Assembly (NCBI GenBank): GCA_016707115.1 | Contig: JADJIH010000017.1 | Location: forward strand, 1-64,000 | DNA from: Ignavibacteriales bacterium | Lineage (GTDB): Bacteria; Bacteroidota; Ignavibacteria; Ignavibacteriales; Ignavibacteriaceae | Direction: 5' to 3' | DNA: 64,000 nt | Shown here: positions 53,203 through 62,345 of the stretch, piece after piece | Layout of the letters: each line of letters begins with the position of its first letter | Position numbering within the stretch: position 1 is the stretch's first letter | Notes under the pieces: generated by a model | The model's database searches: none | Told to the model about the DNA's origin: nothing | What the model saw: only the letters and a program-made list of their open reading frames with translations | Program-made: the position numbers and the translations under genes

Positions 53203-55185
53203 CTAATTAATGTTAATAGCTTCAGATCGACAGACTTCATAACACATTCCACATTTAACGCATTTCTCATCAAGTATATAATGTGCTTGTCCTTTTTCAC
53301 CAACAATTGCATCAACAGCACATTTCTTAACACATAATCCGCAGCCTGAACAAATTTCATTATCAATTGTAAATGTTAATAGCTCTTTGCAAACACCTGC
53401 TGAACATTTTCTATCATATAAATGCTCATCGTACTCGTGACGAAAGTATCTTAACCCTGATAAAACAGGATTCGGTGCTGATTGCCCTAATCCGCAAAGC
53501 GATGTATCTTTAATTACATCAGCTAATCTTTGTAAGTGAATCATTCCTTTAAATCTTTGTAACTGATCAAGTTTATTTCCATCATTGCCGTATCGTTTTG
53601 GAATGCGTTCAATGATTTCCAGCATTCGCTTTGTTCCTTCGCGACAAGGCACGCATTTGCCGCAGCTTTCTTCCTGTATAAATGTTAAAAAATATTTTGC
53701 AACATCAACCATACAGGTTTCCTGATCCATCACAACAAATCCGCCTGAGCCCATCATTGCGCCAACTTCTTTTAACGATTCATAATCAACAGGAGTATCA
53801 ATAACACTTTCCGGCAAACATCCGCCTGATGGTCCGCCGATCTGAACAGCTTTAAATTCTTTTTTATCAGGAATTCCGCCGCCGATTTTAAAAACAATAT
53901 CACGTAAAGTTGTTCCCATCGGAACTTCAACTAATCCTGTGTTCTTAACATTACCGCTTAATGCAAAAACTTTTGTGCCTTTTGATGTTGCAGTTCCTAC
54001 AGAAGAAAACTTTTGTGCACCCATCATAATTACAGGCGGAACGTTTGCATACGTTTCAACATTATTTATAACTGTTGGTTTACCAAACAATCCAGAAATG
54101 CTTGGATAAGGCGGACGTGGTTTAGGCATTCCGCGTTTACCTTCAATCGAACCGATGAGTGCGGTTTCTTCACCGCAAACAAAAGCACCTGCACCTTTTT
54201 TAATTTTTATGTGAAGTGAAAATCCGCTCTGTAAAATATTATCACCAAGAATTCCATACTCTTCGCATTTTTTTATTGAGTTTAGAAGTCTTTCTATTGC
54301 AAGAGGATATTCTGCACGGCAATAAATGTATGCAACACTTGCACCGATTGCATATGCAGCTATCATCATACCTTCAATAACTCTATAAGGATCGCTTTCT
54401 AAAAGTGATCGATCCATAAATGCGCCGGGATCGCCTTCATCAGCATTACATATTAAATATTTTTGTTCTGATTGCTGCTTGAGTGCAAGTTCCCATTTCT
54501 TACCTGTAGGAAATCCGCCGCCGCCGCGACCTCTTAATCCGGCATCTAAAACTTCTTTGATAACTTCTTCGGGTTTCATTAATCGTAAAACTTTATCAAA
54601 GGCTTTAAATCCGCCGTGCGCTAAATAAGCATCAATAGAAGTAGGATTAACAACTCCGCAATTTGCAAGAACTATTTTCTGCTGATGTTCAAAGAATGGA
54701 ACTTGTTTTAAGCTTATTACTCCGTTTGATTTTCCGTGACTGCCCAGAATTTTTTCTTTATAAACTTCTTTATCAACAAGAGTCGTTTTGATTAATCTCG
54801 ATACATCTTTAACTGTAATTTCCTGGTAGGCTATTCTGTCTTTGCCCGGAAGCTTTATATCAACGATTGGCTCAACAGCGCAATAGCCGATGCAACCTGT
54901 TCCTTCAATAATCGCTTCGATGTTTAATTTTTTAAGTTCGGCTTCAATTGCTTCTTTAACTTTTGCCGCGCCGGAAGCAAGTCCGCAAGTTCCCATTCCA
55001 ATAATTATAATTGGAAGATCATGCTCTTCATATTTCAAACGCTTACGAAGTGAAGATATTTCGTGTTCGCATTTATCATCGTGGTGGCAAAGCGGACCTT
55101 CTGTGCAGCATTGAATAAAATGTTCGCAAGGTTTTTCTGTTGTGTGCCAGCATTTTTCGCAGCACAGTTGATTAAAATCTTTCAT
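53203..55185 (-). CDS. hydB: HydB, NuoF-like subunit (operon 2), with extra Fe-S domains
   Basis: This 660-residue protein carries a Cys/His-rich leader (1-44: 'CCEKCWH', 'CEHFIQCC', 'CHHDDKCEH') of unknown role. A thioredoxin-like [2Fe-2S] domain (~58-135, 'GMGTCGLASG', 'GTGCIGYCAVEP') follows, then the NuoF core with 'GRGGGGFPTGKKW' (NAD), 'NADEGDPGAFMDR' (FMN), 'GAGAFVCGEETALIGSIEG' and the [4Fe-4S] motif 'ESCGKCVPCREG'. The C-terminal 2[4Fe-4S] ferredoxin domain is 'CSGCGLCVKKC...CVKCGMCYEVC'. This is the full domain set of HydB from electron-bifurcating HydABC. It overlaps hydC2 by 4 bp. The leader could bind zinc and is worth attention. Confidence 0.95.
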   Translation of the reverse strand: MKDFNQLCCEKCWHTTEKPCEHFIQCCTEGPLCHHDDKCEHEISSLRKRLKYEEHDLPIIIIGMGTCGLASGAAKVKEAIEAELKKLNIEAIIEGTGCIGYCAVEPIVDIKLPGKDRIAYQEITVKDVSRLIKTTLVDKEVYKEKILGSHGKSNGVISLKQVPFFEHQQKIVLANCGVVNPTSIDAYLAHGGFKAFDKVLRLMKPEEVIKEVLDAGLRGRGGGGFPTGKKWELALKQQSEQKYLICNADEGDPGAFMDRSLLESDPYRVIEGMMIAAYAIGASVAYIYCRAEYPLAIERLLNSIKKCEEYGILGDNILQSGFSLHIKIKKGAGAFVCGEETALIGSIEGKRGMPKPRPPYPSISGLFGKPTVINNVETYANVPPVIMMGAQKFSSVGTATSKGTKVFALSGNVKNTGLVEVPMGTTLRDIVFKIGGGIPDKKEFKAVQIGGPSGGCLPESVIDTPVDYESLKEVGAMMGSGGFVVMDQETCMVDVAKYFLTFIQEESCGKCVPCREGTKRMLEIIERIPKRYGNDGNKLDQLQRFKGMIHLQRLADVIKDTSLCGLGQSAPNPVLSGLRYFRHEYDEHLYDRKCSAGVCKELLTFTIDNEICSGCGLCVKKCAVDAIVGEKGQAHYILDEKCVKCGMCYEVCRSEAININ

Positions 55186-55660
55186 TTGGTTGCCTCAGCA
55201 GTCTCAGTTTTTTTAACTGCCTGATATTTTTTCAAAATCTTTGGAATATCTTTTACAGTTATTCTTCCGTGATAATCATCATTAACCAAAATAACGGGAG
55301 CGATTGAACAAGCTCCAATACAGTTAACAACTTCAAGAGTAAATTTTTTATCGCGTGTTGTGTGTCCTGCCATAACTCCTAATTCCGCTTCTAATGCAAA
55401 AAGTATATTTGCGGAATTCTTAACGTGGCAAGCTGTTCCGCGGCAAACACGAATTATGTTTTCACCAAGCGGCATTAAACGGAATTGATTATAAAAGTTG
55501 CTACTCCGTAAACACGGCTAAGCGGAACTTTTACAAAATTAGAAATATCTCTTAAAGCATTTTCCGGTAGATAACCGTAAATGGTTTGTACTTCCTGAAG
55601 AAGGGGAATTAATGTGCTTCTGTCATTCGGTTGGTAAGATTCAAATATTTTATTGTGCAT
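55182..55660 (-). pseudogene. hydC: HydC, NuoE-like [2Fe-2S] subunit (operon 2), one frameshift
   Basis: Two frames (55475-55660 and 55182-55475) make a ~159-residue NuoE-like protein. The helical N-terminal part 'STLIPLLQEVQTIYGYLP' leads to 'SRVYGVATF', then a one-base loss in the TTTT run near 55493-55496 breaks the frame. Restoring it gives 'ATFYNQFRLMPLGENIIRVC', and the cluster ligands follow in 'VCRGTAC' and 'VNCIGACSIAPV'. I use ATG 55660, which has GAGG upstream, not the upstream ATG at 55702. It is the first gene of hydrogenase operon 2 and overlaps hydB2 by 4 bp. The break is likely a sequence error. Confidence 0.88.
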
Positions 55661-55727
55661 TTTATCCTCAAGTAATTCGATATAGTCGCAACGGTTGTGC
55701 ATGCAAAATGCCAGATTTCTTTAAACA

Positions 55728-55739
55728 AAAAGCGCTTTT
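55728..55739. promoter_or_regulatory. 12-bp perfect palindrome upstream of hydrogenase operon 2
   Basis: AAAAGCGCTTTT lies about 70 bp before the hydC2 start. It could be an operator or chance. I found no copy before hydrogenase operon 1. Confidence 0.3.
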
Positions 55740-55920
55740 AAGTAAAAAAAACAAGACAATAAATAATAATTAGCAATTAACTTTTCTTGCTTTTGAGAAG
55801 TGATTTATTGAAAAATGGAAAGCATTTGTGAGATAGGACAAGGTTAAGGTGTTCGTTAGTAATGAACAATTTTGTTTACTATCAAGCTAAAACCACAGAA
55901 TAGATAAATACATTTTTTAA

Positions 55921-56280
55921 TTATGTCCCAGAACTAGCGCCAATCCAAACTGAAAACAATATATATGCAATAACCACACCTCCAATAATATAACTTGCAA
56001 TCGTTGCATCTTCTTTTACATAAATAGTTTTTAGTTCATCGAGTTTTAATGTTTTTACCGAATCATCGATTGAACTAAAATATATCTCGTTGTTTTTAAC
56101 TGAGGCAAATCCTTGATTGCTTTTTCTAAAATCCATTATAGAATCTGTTTTTGTTATCAACCACTCTACCTTGTATGATTCACTAAGCTCTGTTTCACTA
56201 TCAACCAAAATGGTTTGAGTGGAACAACCTGTGATTAACAAAATTGAAATTGATAGAACAGCAATGATTAATTTTTTCAT
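55921..56280 (-). CDS. Small lipoprotein with C-terminal membrane segment
   Basis: This 119-residue protein has a lipoprotein signal ending 'LLITGC' (Cys19). The middle region is likely a small beta domain ('VEWLITKTDSIMDFR', 'SVKNNEIYFSSIDDSVKTLKLDELKTIYV'), resembling small proteins that report on expression or membrane state. A hydrophobic helix near the C-terminus ('IIGGVVIAYILFSVWIGA') follows. It starts 14 bp after the hydF stop on the same strand, so it may be co-transcribed with hydF. I do not recognise a named family. Confidence 0.7.
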   Translation of the reverse strand: MKKLIIAVLSISILLITGCSTQTILVDSETELSESYKVEWLITKTDSIMDFRKSNQGFASVKNNEIYFSSIDDSVKTLKLDELKTIYVKEDATIASYIIGGVVIAYILFSVWIGASSGT

Positions 56281-56293
56281 CTGTCTGTGGATA

Positions 56294-57514
56294 TTACTTC
56301 GATTTTACTTTTCCCCATTCAGAAAAAGCATCTGCAAAAGGAACAAGTGCACGTGGTATTGCACCGTGCATAAATGATGTTATCACTCCATATGTTACAA
56401 CAGGAACATCCATAAGTTTTGCTTCATTAATTCTTGTCTGCAAAGCTCTGTGTGTTAATAAACATCCCCCGCAATGAACAACAAGTTTGTATTCTGATAA
56501 ATTATCCGGCAGATCATTGCCGTGAATAATATCTATGTGCAATTCTTTTTTAGTGTAACTGCGCAGCCACTTGGGAATTTTTACTGTACCAATATCATCT
56601 TCCTGCGTGTGATGAGAACAGACTTCAGCAATTAAAACTTTATCACCGTTTTTAAGTCCGTCTATTTTTCGCAATCCTTTTATGAATAAAGGAAGATCAC
56701 CTCTGTGTCGTGCAATTATAAGTGAAAAAGTAGTAAGCCTAATTTTGGCAGGAATATCTTCTGCAATGCGTGTTACTGAATTACTATCAACAATAACCAA
56801 ATCGGGATAAGCTTTTAAATTATTTAGAGTTGATACAAGTTCTTTCTCACGACAAACAGTTATAACTGCATTCTCATCAAGTGCTTCACGAATCATATGA
56901 ACTTGTGAAAGAATTAATTTTCTATTCGGCAGCGTATAATCAGTCGGGATGACCATTACAACAACATCACCCTGCTTTACAATATCTTTTACTAAAGGCG
57001 GTTCATCATCCTCCGGAAGCAGGCGGATCATTCTTCGTTTAAGCTCTTCAATTCCTGCTTTCTCTTTACACGATACTTCAAAATGCGTCATCCTAAGTTC
57101 TTTAAGTTCTTCAAGCAAAACAGGATTAACACCAAACTCAATTTTATTAACTGCTACGATGTAATTAATTTGAAGTTTATCAAGATAAGCGAACAACTCA
57201 AGTTCCTTGCTTTGCAGAGTTTCACGCGCATCAAGTACAACAAGAGCAAAATCTGATGAAGATAAAATTTTTATTGTTTCGGTAATACGTTGTCTTCCAA
57301 GTTCACCCTCATCATCAATACCCGCAGTATCTACAATTACAACAGGGCCATAAGGCAAAAGTTCATACCTGGTTTTAACCGCATCGGTGGTTGTTCCTGC
57401 AATATCAGAAACCAAAGAAACATTCTGTTCGAGTAGAGAATTTACAAGCAAAGACTTGCCTACATTTCTTCTTCCCACAACGGCTATATGCGGACGGCTT
57501 GAATCAACAATCAT
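56294..57514 (-). CDS. hydF: [FeFe] hydrogenase H-cluster maturation GTPase HydF
   Basis: This 406-residue HydF is the scaffold on which the 2Fe subcluster is assembled before transfer to HydA. It has a GTPase domain with the P-loop 'GRRNVGKS' (14-21), 'GTTTD', 'DTAGIDD' (62-68) and 'NKIE'. A dimerisation domain follows. The [4Fe-4S] domain has the HydF ligand pattern Cys299-x-His301 ... His347-Cys348-x-x-Cys351 ('EVCSHHTQEDD', 'VVHCGGCLLTH'). Its position next to the hydrogenase operon fits. HydE and HydG, the radical-SAM partners, are not in this window and should lie elsewhere. Confidence 0.96.
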   Translation of the reverse strand: MIVDSSRPHIAVVGRRNVGKSLLVNSLLEQNVSLVSDIAGTTTDAVKTRYELLPYGPVVIVDTAGIDDEGELGRQRITETIKILSSSDFALVVLDARETLQSKELELFAYLDKLQINYIVAVNKIEFGVNPVLLEELKELRMTHFEVSCKEKAGIEELKRRMIRLLPEDDEPPLVKDIVKQGDVVVMVIPTDYTLPNRKLILSQVHMIREALDENAVITVCREKELVSTLNNLKAYPDLVIVDSNSVTRIAEDIPAKIRLTTFSLIIARHRGDLPLFIKGLRKIDGLKNGDKVLIAEVCSHHTQEDDIGTVKIPKWLRSYTKKELHIDIIHGNDLPDNLSEYKLVVHCGGCLLTHRALQTRINEAKLMDVPVVTYGVITSFMHGAIPRALVPFADAFSEWGKVKSK

Positions 57515-57874
57515 AATGATTTTAAACTTTCTACAACTTCTAAACCTGATAAGAGGCTACACGAGTAATCTCTGCTTTGTCATTCCGGTCCTTCGTGTTT
57601 GGATTCCCGCTTACGCGAGAATGACAATTGAATATTAATATAACCTCATACACTTCCCTGAAAATGTTAAAGTTCAAAAAATGTTCCATAGAACAAAACT
57701 GCTTTTATGATTGATATGTTTGTTTTTATGAATGAATATTATTTCACAATTGTGTAGTAATACCAAGTTCAAAAAATCATTTCTCTGAATCAAGAAACTC
57801 TAAAGCTTGACATTACAAGATTATTTTCCCTTTTTTGAAGTAGAAATTTTTATTTACTTTTTTCAGGGGCTTTT
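57515..57874. other. Divergent intergenic region with a palindromic repeat
   Basis: 360 bp between hydF and the T9SS propeller gene. A repeat lies at 57579-57625 (GTCATTCCGG ... GAGAATGAC). The rest is AT-rich promoter sequence for both directions, with no gene seen. Confidence 0.6.
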
Positions 57875-60042
57875 ATGAAAAAGATCGGGTTAGTTTTCGC
57901 TTTCCTTTTTACAATTTCATTTCAAATAAATGCACAGTGGTTTTGGCAAAATCCTTTGCCAATGTCTGAATCTTTATATGATGTCACTTTCATAGATGAA
58001 AATAATGGATGGGCTATAGGTTATTTGGTTACAATTCTTAAAACAACCGATGGTGGACAAAATTGGTCTATTTCAGATTATGTGACAAATGTGATTTTAG
58101 AGTCAATAGATTTTATTGACACCAACAATGGTTGGATTGTTGGGAGAGAAGGAACAATATTAAAAACGAGCAATGCTGGAATTACCTGGAATATTGACAC
58201 ATTAGGAGCAAACTATTTCTTAACAGAAATACAATTTACAGATATCAATATCGGTTGGATTTCTGCTAAGGATATTATTAATCACAAAGGATTGATATTT
58301 AAAACCACTGATAGTGGAAATAATTGGTTGGTTAAATATGATGAGCCTTATAATTACACCAATTCATTATTCTTTATTAACTCAAATATTGGCTGGGCGG
58401 TCGGAAAAGATTGGAATAGCGGTCTTGTTTCACTAATCTTAAAAACTACTAACGGAGGAAATAGCTGGACACAATACTTTACCGGAACATATGATGATTT
58501 ATTTTCTGTTTACTTCATTACTGCTGACTTAGGCTGGGCAGTTGGAGGATATGGTAAAATTTTTGTTTCAGTTGATGGTGGACAAACTTGGGCATTACAA
58601 CATAGTGATGGAAGTATTGATTTACATTCTGTTTATTTTATAAATTCTAATTAGGATGGTCAGTTGGATGGAATGGCAAAATATTGCACACAACTGATGG
58701 TGGAACAAATTGGTTTAATCAGAATAGTAATACTTTACATAATTTATGGTCGATATCTTTTCTCGATAGAAATAATGGTTGGATTGTAGGAAGTCTTGAA
58801 ATTCTCAAAACAACTGATGGTGGAACAAATTGGTTTTCGCAAATCAAAGGAAATAAGAAATCGTTAAAGGCTGTTTCTATGATTACTAATAATATTGGTT
58901 TTGCAGTTGGTGATTCCGGAACTATTTTGAAAACTTCAAATGGAGGCAATCTCTGGGAAACTCAATTAAGTAACACTAATTATTCTTTAAATGATGTATC
59001 ATTTATAAATACAGATATTGGAATAGTCGCAGGTGAAAACGGTGTCATTCTAAAAACAACTGACGCGGGTGCAAATTGGTTATCTCAATCAAGTGGAACA
59101 ACAAGTTCTCTGACTTCAGCCTATTTTACAGATGCAGATCATGGTGTTGTAGTTGGTAGAAATTTAAATAACTATAAAGGAATAATTCTTAGAACAACTG
59201 ATGGCGGAACTTCCTGGAATACACAATTAAGTGATATAAATGAAAACTTAAATAGTGTATTCTTTATTGATCAAAATAATGGAATAACAGTTGGAACAAA
59301 TCCAATTTACAAAGGGGTCGTACTTCGAACCTCAGATGGTGGATTAACTTGGATACCACAGAATATGGGAGTCACAAATGAATTGTTGGATGTAACATTT
59401 ACTAATATGAATCATGGTATAATTGTTGGTGTGAATGGAACAATACTCATAACTACTAATGGAGGAGCAACATGGACAATTCAATTAACCAGCATTACTG
59501 ATAGATTAATTGAAGTAACGTTTACAGATTCAGCTAATGGTATAGTTGTTGGTTACAATACAATTCTTAAAACTGAAGATGGCGGAATAACTTGGATACC
59601 GCAAGAAGTCATAACCTCAAATTTATTATACTCAGTTTCATTCACAGATGTTAATAATGGTTGGATTGTCGGTGCTAGAGGGACCATTCTCCACACAACC
59701 AACGGTGGTGTAACATTTATTGAAGATGAAGAAAATAATTTTACTCAACCAAATGATTTTTTGTTACAACAAAACTATCCAAACCCATTTAATCCAAGTA
59801 CCAGCATTCAGTATGCAATAAGCAGTGCGCAATTTGTAACGCTTAAAGTTTATGATTTACTTGGTAGAGAAGTTGCAACTCTTGTTAATGAAGAAAAACT
59901 GGCAGGCACGTACAATGTAGAATTTAGAATGCAGAATCTACCTACCGGACAGGCAGGTTTAGAATTAAGTTCTGGAATTTACTTTTACAAACTTCAAGCC
60001 GGGGACTTTGTTGAGACTAAGAAGATGATACTTTTAAAATAA
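57875..60042 (+). pseudogene. T9SS-sorted YCF48/BNR beta-propeller protein, one frameshift
   Basis: Two frames (57875-58654 and from 58684) are one protein of about 720 residues. It has a signal peptide (1-20, '...FQINAQ') and a long run of ~42-residue propeller repeats of the form 'GWAVGKD...ILKTTNGGNSW'. A type IX sorting domain closes it ('YPNPFNPSTSIQY' ... 'KKMILLK'). One base is missing around AATTAGGATGG (58650-58658); adding one restores 'NSNYGWSVGWNGKILHTTDG', which keeps the repeat phase. It is related in plan to 17793-19886 but not close in sequence. The sorting domain has a small insertion, 'LPTGQAGLELSSG', encoded by a short repeat-like DNA piece. Confidence 0.85.
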
Positions 60043-60057
60043 CTCCGCGTCTTGCGC

Positions 60058-60088
60058 CTCTGCGGTAAAAAATTTCTTCACCGCAGAG
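60058..60088. terminator. Hairpin between convergent genes
   Basis: A 9-bp stem CTCTGCGGT/ACCGCAGAG with an A/T-rich loop. It is extended by flanking inverted segments (GCGTCTTGCG / CGCAGAGACGC) and lies between the propeller gene and the hydrolase gene. Confidence 0.5.
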
Positions 60089-60109
60089 ACGCTGAGTCGC
60101 AGAGAAAGG

Positions 60110-60958
60110 CTATCTCAAATATTTCTCAAACCAATTCTTTCTCATCTCATCAACTTCTTTGCGGTGAGATTTTAGGAAGTGATCTCCGCCTTCCAGCATT
60201 ACTAATCGAAATGGAATATTTAAATCCAAAAGCTTGTAAGAAAGATCGAGTGAATCGTGCGGCAAAACTCTGTTATCTTCATTACCATGAATAATTAGCA
60301 TAGGTGTTGTTCTGGAAAGTTTGTCAGCAAAGTTTACAATTGATCTGGTTTCGCATCTGCTTTTAAATTCTTCATCACCATACCTGCCCATTGTGTGCTC
60401 ATAAAGTCTTCGCATAAATTTACTCTCATCAGAATTGCAGCGAAGATTTGCTATTCCTCCAAGAACAACAGCAGCTTTAAATAAATTAGTTCTGGCTAAA
60501 GTAAGATAAGTCATCATTCCGCCACGACTCCAGCCTTCAATTCCCCAAACATCTTTATTCGCTTGTGGAATTTCATCCGCAAGTGGAATAAGATTTAGAA
60601 CATCATTTAAATCATCACCGCCAAAATCATCGTGTCCTTCACCGCCATCATTTCCGCGATATTGAGAAGCAAAAACGCAATAGCCCCAGCTTGCAAGCTG
60701 TCCATAAATTCCGCGAGCAGTAAATTTATCAATAGCACCAGCATTGCCTATTCCTCCTCTGCACCAAATTACGCAAGGATACGTTTGTGAATCATCTTTT
60801 GGATAGGCAATGTAACCAGTTACTTTTAATCCATCAGATAGATAGGTTATCTTTTCAACAACTGATTTACCAAGAGCATCACTACCCCACCCGCTGATGA
60901 TCATTTTTTGCTGCTGTTCTGATAATTCAATTACTTTGCGATTAATTATGTTACTCAT
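60110..60958 (-). CDS. Alpha/beta hydrolase (dienelactone hydrolase / S9 peptidase type)
   Basis: This 282-residue protein without a signal peptide has the catalytic triad in order: nucleophile Ser in 'GIEGWSRGGMMTYL', Asp in 'IIHGNEDNRVLP' and His in 'LEGGDHFLKSH'. An oxyanion-hole region is at 'VIWCRGGIGNAG'. The N-terminal 'KVTGYIAYPKDD' strand is typical of the prolyl-oligopeptidase catalytic domain and dienelactone-hydrolase-like esterases. It lacks the beta-propeller of true oligopeptidases, so an esterase or small peptidase is more likely. It is divergent from the DUF192 gene. The substrate is unknown. Confidence 0.88.
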   Translation of the reverse strand: MSNIINRKVIELSEQQQKMIISGWGSDALGKSVVEKITYLSDGLKVTGYIAYPKDDSQTYPCVIWCRGGIGNAGAIDKFTARGIYGQLASWGYCVFASQYRGNDGGEGHDDFGGDDLNDVLNLIPLADEIPQANKDVWGIEGWSRGGMMTYLTLARTNLFKAAVVLGGIANLRCNSDESKFMRRLYEHTMGRYGDEEFKSRCETRSIVNFADKLSRTTPMLIIHGNEDNRVLPHDSLDLSYKLLDLNIPFRLVMLEGGDHFLKSHRKEVDEMRKNWFEKYLR

Positions 60959-61011
60959 TTACTTATCTGTTTTTTATATATTTGATTTATACAAATATCG
61001 GGAAAATGATA

Positions 61012-61578
61012 ATGGCTAAAAAGCACGTTAAACACACAGAACAAAAATCAGATAAAACAAAAAGCAAAGTAACAACACAAAAGATTATTGTCGCTGTTGT
61101 TGTAGTAGCATTGTTAGGATTTTTTATTGTTAATAATTTTATAAACAACAATGAGCCTGAAGTGGAATATTATACTTTCACAAAAGAAGGTGAACTGACT
61201 TTTACAGATTCACTAGGAACCTTAAAAGCTAAGATAGATATTGAAATAGCAGATAATGACTACGAACGACAGCTTGGTTTGATGAATCGCAAAGAGATGA
61301 AAGAAAACGAAGGGATGCTTTTTATTTTCCCGCTGCAAGGAAATCAATCTTTTTGGATGCGCAATACATTAATATCACTTGATATACTTTTTGTTAACGA
61401 TCAAAAACAAATTGTAACAATTCATAAGAACACAAAGATACTATCGGATCAAAGTTATCCTGCCACTAAACCATCAATCTATGTTGTAGAAGTCTTAGCC
61501 GGATATACAGACAAGCATAATATTCTGGTTGGTGATAAAATTAATTGGATGGGTACGAACTTAGGAAATCCACAATAA
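61012..61578 (+). CDS. Membrane-anchored DUF192 protein
   Basis: This protein is 188 residues from ATG 61012, chosen over 60982 and 61006 because GGGA sits about nine bases upstream. A basic Lys-rich N-terminus leads into one membrane helix (~'IIVAVVVVALLGFFIV'). The DUF192 domain follows in the periplasm: 'DNDYERQLGLMNRKEMKENEGMLFIFP', 'FWMRNTLISLDILFV' and 'VVEVLAGYTDKHNI'. DUF192 is a small, widely spread beta-barrel domain of unknown function. The conserved 'R..GLM.R..M....GMLF.F' core is intact. Confidence 0.9.
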   Translation: MAKKHVKHTEQKSDKTKSKVTTQKIIVAVVVVALLGFFIVNNFINNNEPEVEYYTFTKEGELTFTDSLGTLKAKIDIEIADNDYERQLGLMNRKEMKENEGMLFIFPLQGNQSFWMRNTLISLDILFVNDQKQIVTIHKNTKILSDQSYPATKPSIYVVEVLAGYTDKHNILVGDKINWMGTNLGNPQ

Positions 61579-61658
61579 CCAAGTTGTTATTCCAAACTTG
61601 TTTCGGAATCTCTGGCACTAATAAAAGAATTTGAAATGTGTTCAGATTGATAAAATAA

Positions 61659-62244
61659 TTAATTGCCGTAAAGTTTATCTTCAACAAGTTCACAAATAAT
61701 ATGAGCAATTGTAATATGCCCCTCTTGTATTCTTTGTGTGTTAGATGAAGGAACAACTATTGGAAGATCTACAAGTGAATTTAGTTTACCGCCGTTTCCA
61801 CCAAGTAATCCAATAACTTTAATTCCTTTTTGCATGGGCGGCTTCAGTAGCTTTAATAATATTAGGAGAGTTGCCGCTTGTAGAGATTGCCAGTAAAACA
61901 TCGCCAAGTGATCCGAGCCCTTCAACATTTCTTGCAAAAACATTTTCAAAACCAATATCATTTCCACCAGCAGTAAGATTTGATGAATCTGTTGTAAGCG
62001 CGATTGCTGGTAAAGCCGGACGCTGAATGTGATGACTTAATCTTATCATAAACTCTGTTGCAATGTGCTGACAATCTGCAGCACTGCCCCCATTGCCGCA
62101 AAGTAAAAGTTTATTACCGTCTTTGTAGGAAGCAACAAGAATATCAACAGCTTTAATTATTTCATCACTAAGCTGATCTTTAATTTTAAGTTTTGTTTCA
62201 GAACTTTCGTTAAGTGAATCTATAATAAATTTTTGTGCGTCCAA
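61659..62244 (-). pseudogene. gmhA: Phosphoheptose isomerase GmhA, one frameshift
   Basis: Two frames (61819-62244 and 61659-61830) join into a ~195-residue SIS-domain isomerase that converts sedoheptulose 7-phosphate to D-glycero-D-manno-heptose 7-phosphate for lipopolysaccharide core. It shows 'LLCGNGGSAADCQHIATEF', 'TTDSSNLTAGGNDIGFE' and 'STSGNSPNIIKATEAAHAK', then 'GIKVIGLLGGNGGKL' and 'EGHITIAHIICELVE'. One extra A in the AAAAA run near 61830-61834 breaks the frame. It lies in a stretch with several such breaks, so a sequence error is likely. Confidence 0.88.
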
Positions 62245-62265
62245 TTTATTTCCTTATCGTGAATT

Positions 62266-62337
62266 GTCATTGCGAGGAAGACTTTGCCTGACGAAGCAAT
62301 CTGTAGATTCCTTAAGCCCTTTGGAACTCGGAATGAC
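62266..62337. repeat. Palindromic repeat, GTCATTGCGA family
   Basis: A 72-bp element with ends GTCATTGCGAGG and CTCGGAATGAC, between gmhA and the glyceryl-phosphate synthase gene. Confidence 0.65.
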
Positions 62338-62345
62338 GTATTGTG

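Noticed and set aside
57875..60042. Programmed frameshift in the propeller gene
   Set aside because: No slippery heptamer with a downstream structure, and many unrelated genes show the same one-base break, so sequence error is simpler.
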